Positions 1-4,583 of a stretch of DNA of 14,641 bases are shown here, in pieces (positions within the stretch are counted from its first letter, which is position 1; every line of letters begins with the position of its first letter). The translations under genes were made by a program, and so were the position numbers. The stretch spans positions 1 through 14,641 of the forward strand of contig JANXAX010000016.1 in the NCBI GenBank assembly GCA_025062175.1, given 5' to 3'. Source of the DNA: Anaerolineae bacterium (GTDB taxonomy: Bacteria; Chloroflexota; Anaerolineae; 4572-78; NAK82). The notes under the pieces are model-generated. The model worked only from the letters and a program-made list of their open reading frames with translations, had not been told where the DNA came from and did not search any database.

Positions 1-629
1 GGTCGTTCGGCCAGGTTGAGCAGCTGAGCCGCGCGCGCGATGCCTTCCGGGTCCGCAGCGGTCAGCGTGGGCCGATAACCGGGCAGGTTGACCTCTTCAG
101 GATAGACATACTCGGTCTCCGCTTGCTGGACATCTCGACAAATATCGACCAAGACGGGCCCGGGTCGTCCCGTACGCGCGATATAGAAGGCCTCTTTGAG
201 CACTTGAGCCAGCTCACGCACGTCGGTCACGAGATAGTTGTGTTTGGTGATGGGCATGGTGACTCCGTGGATATCCGCTTCCTGAAACCCATCGCGCCCC
301 AATAGCGTTGTCGGCACCTGACCAGTGATGGCTACCACGGGCGAGGAGTCCATATAGGCGGTTGCCAGACCGGTGGTCAGGTTCGTGGCGCCCGGCCCTG
401 AGGTGGCCATACATACCCCGACGCGGCCAGTAGCCCGTCCGTAGCCATCGGCCATATGCGCCGCACCCTGTTCGTGCGTGACCAACACATGGCGGATCGG
501 GTATTCATATTTGGCCAGCGCATCATAAATGGGCAGCGTGGCACCACCCGGCAGGCCAAACACCACCTCGACCCCTTCGCGCAACAAGCTCTCCCAGACA
601 ATTTGCGCGCCAGTTTTTCTCTCGGCCAT
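1..629 (-). CDS. ilvB: Acetolactate synthase large subunit, N-terminal part (runs off the window)
   Basis: This is the ThDP-dependent catalytic subunit that condenses two pyruvates, or pyruvate with 2-oxobutyrate, in the first common step of Val/Leu/Ile synthesis. About 209 residues are present of the roughly 560-600 usual for the family; the 3' end lies beyond base 1. Visible motifs are the N-terminal GLPGGATLPIYDAL, the segment THEQGAAHMADGYGRATG with the conserved catalytic Glu at residue 53, then TSGPGATN and the GRDGFQEADI stretch typical of acetohydroxyacid synthases. The ATG at 629 is preceded by AAGGAG (643-638) with 8-nt spacing. The gene sits behind a branched-chain amino acid leader peptide and attenuator (788-941), which independently supports an anabolic ilv role. 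Other ThDP enzymes such as pyruvate oxidase or glyoxylate carboligase share the fold but fit the motifs and context less well. Confidence 0.95.
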   Translation of the reverse strand, partial: MAERKTGAQIVWESLLREGVEVVFGLPGGATLPIYDALAKYEYPIRHVLVTHEQGAAHMADGYGRATGRVGVCMATSGPGATNLTTGLATAYMDSSPVVAITGQVPTTLLGRDGFQEADIHGVTMPITKHNYLVTDVRELAQVLKEAFYIARTGRPGPVLVDICRDVQQAETEYVYPEEVNLPGYRPTLTAADPEGIARAAQLLNLAER

Positions 630-678
630 TTTCGCATCTCCTTACAAGATATACAGAGCCCTATGTCCGGATACAAGC

Positions 679-718
679 AGGCGCTCGACCCCATGGAATG
701 GAACCACGCCGAGCGCCT
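679..718 (-). other. Hairpin in the ilvB leader RNA downstream of the attenuator
   Basis: Positions 679-687 and 710-718 are perfect complements (AGGCGCTCG / CGAGCGCCT, 9 bp) around a 22-nt loop. On the ilvB transcript this stem ends about 50 nt before the start codon and about 70 nt after the attenuator terminator. No U-run follows it, so it does not look like a terminator. It could stabilise the mRNA or act in a second layer of control; the function is unknown. Confidence 0.5.
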
Positions 719-787
719 ATGCCCTTTGCCCAATTTTGACTTATACGGGTTTGAATGAGTCTTGCCTCTGATTCCCTCGCTAAACCG

Positions 788-817
788 AAGGGGCCTCCCT
801 GATCTGGGAGGCCCCTT
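788..817 (-). terminator. Attenuator terminator hairpin (segments 3:4) upstream of ilvB
   Basis: Read on the minus strand, AAGGGGCCTCCC (817-806) pairs perfectly with GGGAGGCCCCTT (799-788) across a 6-nt loop, giving a very GC-rich 12-bp stem. The following RNA (CGGUUUAG) has only a short U stretch, so release efficiency may depend on pausing or on factors. It lies 34 nt beyond the leader-peptide stop codon and about 160 nt before ilvB, which is attenuator placement. Its 5' arm plus loop (811-804, CCTCCCAG) can pair instead with CTGGGAGG (863-856) at the end of the leader ORF. Confidence 0.85.
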
Positions 818-920
818 GGTAGTCCAATCCTGTATCGCTCGGGTCGTAGCATCAACCTCCCAGCAGCATAGAAGCACTCGCAATAAGGAGTACTACAATA
901 AGGATAATGCTGCTGGTGGT
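804..920 (-). promoter_or_regulatory. Ribosome-mediated transcription attenuator: alternative RNA pairings for ilvB
   Basis: Two alternative structures precede the 3:4 terminator. The 1:2 hairpin pairs CCAGCAGCAT (916-907) with ATGCTGCTGG (869-860), 10 perfect bp, extendable by ACC (920-918) with GGT (857-855); its loop contains most of the Ile/Leu/Val codon run. The 2:3 antiterminator pairs CTGGGAGG (863-856) with CCTCCCAG (811-804), 8 perfect bp, and destroys the terminator's 5' arm. By the enterobacterial attenuation model, a ribosome stalled on the hungry codons (908-882) opens segment 1 and leaves segment 2 free to pair with 3, giving read-through. A ribosome that reaches the stop codon (854-852) covers segment 2, and the terminator forms. 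The pairings are seen in the sequence; the mechanism is inferred. Confidence 0.85.
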
Positions 921-941
921 CAGAACGTTCAACCCTTTCAC
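852..941 (-). CDS. ilvB leader peptide (29 aa, branched-chain residue rich)
   Basis: This is a short ORF from a GTG start to TGA, 29 residues long. A purine-rich ribosome site (GAGGG, 955-951) lies 9 nt upstream of the GTG. Residues 12-20 read IILIVVLLI, nine consecutive branched-chain codons (ATT ATC CTT ATT GTA GTA CTC CTT ATT). Leu, Ile and Val account for 14 of the 29 residues. The stop codon lies 34 nt before the terminator hairpin. An in-frame GTG at 947 would add two residues but leaves too little room for the ribosome site. The product probably has no role of its own; its translation senses charged tRNA for Ile, Leu and Val. The alternative, a tiny hydrophobic membrane peptide, explains the composition but not the matched RNA structures. 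Confidence 0.85.
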   Translation of the reverse strand: MKGLNVLTTSSIILIVVLLIASASMLLGG

Positions 942-971
942 ACGCACACTCCCTCTTGTAGAAACAACCTT

Positions 972-1000
972 ATATTAGCATAGAGCTCCCTTTTTGTCAA
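972..1000 (-). promoter_or_regulatory. Sigma-70-type promoter of the ilvB leader transcript
   Basis: On the minus strand a perfect -35 TTGACA (1000-995) is followed by a 17-nt spacer and a -10 TAATAT (977-972), with an extended-10 TG at 980-979. The start point would be near 965, giving only about 24 nt before the leader-peptide start. The spacing and the short untranslated leader match typical attenuated operons. Confidence 0.75.
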
Positions 1001-1042
1001 ATCTCAGCGATGAGGGGCAAGATCTCTAGAAATATGTGAGAT

Positions 1043-1864
1043 TCACAGCGTCGCATACACCTCGGGTCGCTGCAGCTGGAGCACGGGTATCTCCTTTCGC
1101 CGCCTTTGCACCAACGTGCGCTCCACACGGGCGATGAGCACACATTCACCCTCCTCGGGCGCGGCGGCCAATATCTCTCCCCAAGGTCCAATGATCATGC
1201 TATTGCCGTAGTGCGGGCGCCCGGCGGCGTCACGACCACACTGTCCTGCTGCCAAAACATATGCGTGATTCTCGATGGCCCGGGCGCGCAGCAAAATCTC
1301 CCAGTGCTGAGCACGGCCCGTCACGCGCATAAAGGCGGCCGGAACAGCAAAAGCTTCCGCCCCCGCTAGGGCCATGCGCCGGTACATCTCCGGGAAGCGC
1401 AGGTCGAAGCAGATCGAAAGTCCCAACACCAGCTCAGGCAATTGTGCCAGACACAAGGCATCACCCGGCAAGATCACCTGCGATTCACGTTCGTTGAGCG
1501 AACCGGACAGGGTCGCATCGAATAAATGTACTTTGCGATAGACGGCGATCAAAGCGCCCTGAGGATCCAACACGCAACTGGTATTATAGAAGCGGCCATT
1601 CACTGGAGAACGCTCGATCAAGCTGCCAGTGTGTAGGTAGATCCCATATTGCCGGGCACACGCAGCCAGCGCCTCTGTAGTGGGACCAGGGACCGTCTCG
1701 GCCGCCTCGGCGAACCGCTCAAGCGCGCCCAAGAACGTCACATATTCCGGCAGCACCACTAATTCGGCTCCACGGCGTGCCGCCTGTTCGATCAACTGCA
1801 ACGCGCGCGCCAGATTCGCATCACGTTCGCCTGCCACGCGCATCTGCACGACTGCGACGCGCAT
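1043..1864 (-). CDS. Carbon-nitrogen hydrolase, Nit1/Nit2-like amidase
   Basis: This is a nitrilase-superfamily amidase of about 273 residues, the usual length for Nit proteins. The Glu-Lys-Cys triad is visible: Glu in VVLPEY (about residue 40), Lys in YRKVHLFD (about 111) and Cys in SICFDLRFPE (about 152), plus the second structural Glu in LNERES. The YRKVHLFD and CFDLRFPEMYR signatures resemble the Nit1/Nit2 branch, whose members hydrolyse deaminated glutathione or omega-amides of 2-oxoacids; the exact substrate cannot be read from sequence. The chosen ATG at 1864 gives the family-typical MRVAVVQM start. A TTG at 1870 is closer to the GGGGG ribosome site and is possible. It lies 22 nt after the permease remnant on the same strand, so the two were probably once co-transcribed. 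Confidence 0.88.
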   Translation of the reverse strand: MRVAVVQMRVAGERDANLARALQLIEQAARRGAELVVLPEYVTFLGALERFAEAAETVPGPTTEALAACARQYGIYLHTGSLIERSPVNGRFYNTSCVLDPQGALIAVYRKVHLFDATLSGSLNERESQVILPGDALCLAQLPELVLGLSICFDLRFPEMYRRMALAGAEAFAVPAAFMRVTGRAQHWEILLRARAIENHAYVLAAGQCGRDAAGRPHYGNSMIIGPWGEILAAAPEEGECVLIARVERTLVQRRRKEIPVLQLQRPEVYATL

Positions 1865-1886
1865 AAGCAACTACACCCCCTTTCTG

Positions 1887-2310
1887 TCAGAGATAACACA
1901 GCCAGACGTAGACGCTGGAAAGCACCAGAGACATCGTAGTCGTGATCGCGCCGCAGCGCATAAAGTGCCAAAAGCGGATCGGAGAGCCACTGCGCTCGCT
2001 CAAACGCGCCATCACCACATTGGCAGATGCACTCACCAGCATGGCATTCCCGCCCAGGCACGTTCCCAACGCGAGTCATCACCAGAGCGGCTGAGCTGCC
2101 GTGATGTGGGTCAGGCTCGCAATCACCGGGATCATCGTGGCGGTGTAGGGAATACGATCCACAATGCCGGAGATGGCGGCGGAAAGCCATAGGATGAGCA
2201 TCGCTGTCAACAGGAGATTGCCATGGGTCACCTCAGGGGCTTCGCGTGCCAGCCAGCTGAAGAGCCCCACGCGCACGACCCCCTCGCACCACGATGAACA
2301 GCACCTGCAC
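1887..2310 (-). pseudogene. C-terminal remnant of an ArsB/NhaD-type ion permease (P-protein-like)
   Basis: One reading frame carries the last part of an ion-transporter superfamily permease: SGIVDRIPYTATMIPVIASL, then GTCLGGNAMLVSASANVVMA, then a final hydrophobic helix ending at the TGA 1889-1887. Between PLW and LALGTCLGGN the frame is broken by two adjacent TGA codons (2081-2076), where relatives have an uninterrupted WWxLALG-like stretch. Further upstream, VQVLFIVV (from 2310) is in a different frame from VVRVGLFSWLA, so there is also a frameshift or small deletion near 2280-2285. The N-terminal two thirds of the protein are absent upstream of about 2310. The gene is clearly dead in this sequence unless the breaks are assembly errors. 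Family assignment is from remembered motif style, so the exact substrate (arsenite, Na+/H+, other anion) is open. Confidence 0.75.
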
Positions 2311-2589
2311 TCTAGAGAATGGTCACACCTGACACCTCGATTGATTGCCAGGTTTCCAGAAAAGCCGGCAATACCACTATTCGTCTACAACCCAACAACA
2401 GCTATGCCATCACCCCACCTCTGCGCCGAGCGAGAACAGAGCGAGCACGCACTGGTAAGGTTGTCCTGTTTAGTCAGGCGGATCAATTCAGGACGCTCGT
2501 GACTTATAACGCGTTGCGTGTTCTATCCGGCTATGGTATTGTTTCTATGATAGCAGCATGCCACATTCTATTCTGGGGCGCAAGGGTTT
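2311..2589. other. Intergenic stretch between permease remnant and dtd
   Basis: No convincing gene is visible here. The open plus-strand frame through this stretch has no recognisable domain and overlaps dtd out of frame. The upstream part is probably further-decayed permease sequence or scar. The last part (2514-2542) carries a possible promoter for dtd. Confidence 0.5.
2514..2542 (+). promoter_or_regulatory. Possible promoter of dtd
   Basis: TTGCGT (2514-2519) and TATTGT (2537-2542) are separated by 17 nt, with TG one base ahead of the -10. Transcription would begin near 2549, about 40 nt before the dtd start. Both boxes are imperfect, so this is tentative. Confidence 0.35.
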
Positions 2590-3039
2590 ATGCGTGCGGT
2601 CATCCAGCGGGTTTGTTATGGCTCTGTCAGCGTGAGCGATCAACCTCCCCAGACCATCGGCGCCGGTCTGGTGGTCTTAGTCGGTGCTACGCATAGCGAC
2701 ACCCCGACCGAGGCGGCGCTGCTGGCCCGTAAGACGGCGCATCTGCGCATCTTCGAGGATGACGCTGGCAAGATGAACCGTTCCGTGCTCGAGGTAGGGG
2801 GAGCGATTCTGGTAGTGCCCCAATTCACCCTCTACGCCGATTGTCGGCATGGACGTCGCCCGAGTTTCACTGAGGCCGCTGCCCCGGAACAAGCACGTAT
2901 GCTCATCGAGGCATTTATCACAGCGCTACGCGCAGAGGGAGTTGCTCACGTGGCGAATGGCTTCTTCGGGGCACACATGTTGGTGCAAATTCACAACGAT
3001 GGCCCAGTGACCATTGTGCTCGACACCGCCTCACTATAG
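2590..3039 (+). CDS. dtd: D-aminoacyl-tRNA deacylase
   Basis: This 149-residue protein matches the usual Dtd length from end to end. Dtd hydrolyses D-aminoacyl-tRNA (and Gly-tRNAAla), preventing mischarged tRNA from entering translation; it acts as a cytoplasmic homodimer. Visible signatures are the N-terminal MRAVIQRV, the central QFTLYADCRHGRRPSF, and NDGPVTI with the Gly-cisPro pair at residues 138-139 that forms the chiral filter. Two positions differ from the common consensus: the SQFTL motif reads PQFTL (Pro77 for Ser) and FGADM reads FGAHM. The start is ATG at 2590 with AAGGG just upstream, an unusually short spacing. It is the only plus-strand gene here and converges on the glycosyl hydrolase genes with 51 nt between stop codons; no clear terminator is seen there. 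Confidence 0.95.
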   Translation: MRAVIQRVCYGSVSVSDQPPQTIGAGLVVLVGATHSDTPTEAALLARKTAHLRIFEDDAGKMNRSVLEVGGAILVVPQFTLYADCRHGRRPSFTEAAAPEQARMLIEAFITALRAEGVAHVANGFFGAHMLVQIHNDGPVTIVLDTASL

Positions 3040-3090
3040 AAACGGTCAAGATAGCTGGCTGCGTTTTCGCCGCGGCGTTCCGTCAGCGGA

Positions 3091-4110
3091 TCATTTTGGG
3101 ATGCTGAGCAAAGCCTGATAAGCTGGTGTCGGTCCAGATGGCGTCAAAATGCTGAAGGCGGCTTGCTCAGAGCCGGGCTTGGTGACCCCATAGTTCAGGT
3201 TCCAGAGGAACATCGGACCCACCCATCCCCATGCCTGTGCTTGTTGAAACGCGCTGATAATCCATTGAGCTTGTTCCTCATACGTGTTGTCCGCGGCGTA
3301 CTCATAATTCGGTGGGGGCGGATTAGCCACTGCCCAGCCGAATTCGGTCGGCCATATCAATTTGTTTGCGTCGCCATTGGCTATCATCACATTGCGATAA
3401 CCTTCCATCGTGCCGCGGAAACACCAGCTGTGATGGCGGTTGTCAAAAGGGCCGCGGAAGCGTGCCGTTGGGTCGGTCACCGTCTGCCAGTCGGCATCCG
3501 CTGGGCAGTTATAGCCGCTGGGATGGGCGCCGATCGCATCGGAGACGTTCTTGAGGCCAGCAGCATACATTTGTTCTAGGTAACGGATGTCATCGATGGC
3601 GGCACCTGGCACATCACCCGCCGGCGTCGGGGCGCCGCTGACCACGATGACGGAGGGGTCGACAAATTTGATGGTGCGATATGCTGCGGAGAGCAACGCC
3701 ACATACTCTGCCGCAGGCATCGGGGCGCCACCGCCCTCACGTGCGAGGTTCTGCTCGTTCCACACCTCGATCGCTTGGACACCGGTGCGATAGCGCTGGA
3801 GCATCTCGCCAATAAAACGCGCAAATGTGTTCGGATCTGCTGGGGGACCTTCCTGGCTGAAGTCAGTGTTGGCCGGTCGAGCCCAATCGGGTGCCTTAAC
3901 CACGCTGAGCAGGATGTAAAAACCTGCCTGATGATAGGTTAACATAATCTGGTCCCACGCCCCCCAGTTATACTGCCCTGGGCTGGGCTCGATGTCCTCC
4001 CAGGAGAGCTGGAATTTGACCCACTTGATCCCCAGCCGCTTGACGTGTTCCACCACCTCACGCGACGCCCCATCCGGATCCACTTGAATGCCATAGGCGA
4101 AGCGGTTGGG
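3091..4110. repeat. Diverged tandem copy of the GH-A domain coding sequence, copy 1
   Basis: The 3' parts of the two neighbouring genes encode the same roughly 335-residue domain and align without large gaps. By eye the best DNA block (about 3411-3560 against 4903-5052) is near 80% identical. Shared protein blocks include SDAIGAHPSGYNCPADADWQ and FDNRHHSWCFRGTMEGYRNV, and both proteins end in S(I/M)PK. This indicates a partial gene duplication, old enough to diverge at synonymous sites. Copy 2 is at about 4587-5600. Confidence 0.85.
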
Positions 4111-4569
4111 TGCTCCAGAGGAAGGCGGCGGCGCCTGTTTCTGCTTAGGTTTGGTGGGTTTGGGTGTTGGTGTTGGTTCCTCAGTCGGCACCTCTTCCAC
4201 GGATGGCGGTGCAACTGGTTGGCCGGATGGCTGCACAGGTGTGAGCTCCACCGGGGTGACAGTTGGCGCCACTGCTTGAATGGGTGGCGTGGGAGACGGA
4301 GGCACCGGGGTAGGCGTCGGAGGGATCACAGCCGCCGACTGCTGCGGCTGCTCCCGGACGAAACGCACCACCTGTCCCCCCGGCGTGGGAGGATCCACAT
4401 GCGGCGTGGCAACCGGTGGGTGCCAAAGAAACGCAAACGCTACAAACGCCGCAGCACACATGACGGAAACCACCGAGCCTCCCAGCAAGACGATGGGCAA
4501 CAACCAGCGCGTGCTGTTTAAGCGAACTGGCCGAGATGTGGCTGGCCGAAAGCTTGTGTCACGTTGCAT
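3091..4569 (-). CDS. Membrane-anchored GH-A clan glycosyl hydrolase-like protein (GH39-like)
   Basis: About 492 residues. A short basic N-terminus precedes one membrane segment (about 22-48), then a Pro/Thr-rich linker (about 51-154), then a C-terminal TIM-barrel-type domain (about 157-492). The domain has the clan GH-A pair of glutamates: acid/base Glu in EVWNEQN (about 272) and nucleophile Glu in WPTEFGW (about 409). It should act outside the membrane on a polysaccharide; the substrate is unknown. The domain closely matches the C-terminus of the upstream gene. The ATG at 4569 has GAGAGGA upstream and lies 14 nt after the upstream stop. A GTG at 4587, overlapping that stop as GTGA, would add six residues but lacks a ribosome site. 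The pair is very likely co-transcribed. GH39 or GH5-type is the best family guess, not certain. Confidence 0.85.
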   Translation of the reverse strand: MQRDTSFRPATSRPVRLNSTRWLLPIVLLGGSVVSVMCAAAFVAFAFLWHPPVATPHVDPPTPGGQVVRFVREQPQQSAAVIPPTPTPVPPSPTPPIQAVAPTVTPVELTPVQPSGQPVAPPSVEEVPTEEPTPTPKPTKPKQKQAPPPSSGAPNRFAYGIQVDPDGASREVVEHVKRLGIKWVKFQLSWEDIEPSPGQYNWGAWDQIMLTYHQAGFYILLSVVKAPDWARPANTDFSQEGPPADPNTFARFIGEMLQRYRTGVQAIEVWNEQNLAREGGGAPMPAAEYVALLSAAYRTIKFVDPSVIVVSGAPTPAGDVPGAAIDDIRYLEQMYAAGLKNVSDAIGAHPSGYNCPADADWQTVTDPTARFRGPFDNRHHSWCFRGTMEGYRNVMIANGDANKLIWPTEFGWAVANPPPPNYEYAADNTYEEQAQWIISAFQQAQAWGWVGPMFLWNLNYGVTKPGSEQAAFSILTPSGPTPAYQALLSIPK

Positions 4570-4583
4570 TCTGCTATGTCCTC

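Noticed and set aside
788..1000. T-box riboswitch as an alternative explanation of the ilvB leader
   Set aside because: The leader from start point to terminator is only about 180 nt, shows no T-box-like sequence near the antiterminator, and contains a translated leader ORF with the branched-chain codon run, which fits ribosome-mediated attenuation instead.
2076..2081. Selenocysteine or recoded TGA in the permease remnant
   Set aside because: Two adjacent TGA codons, a separate frameshift and a missing N-terminus point to decay; no SECIS-like hairpin was apparent next to them.
2319..2696. Open plus-strand frame of about 125 codons upstream of and overlapping dtd
   Set aside because: No recognisable domain, no good ribosome site, and its end overlaps dtd in a different frame; dtd is unmistakable.
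4045..4521. Plus-strand frame rich in Arg, Trp and Cys opposite the Pro-rich linker
   Set aside because: It is a shadow of the low-complexity Pro/Thr codons of the glycosyl hydrolase gene on the minus strand.
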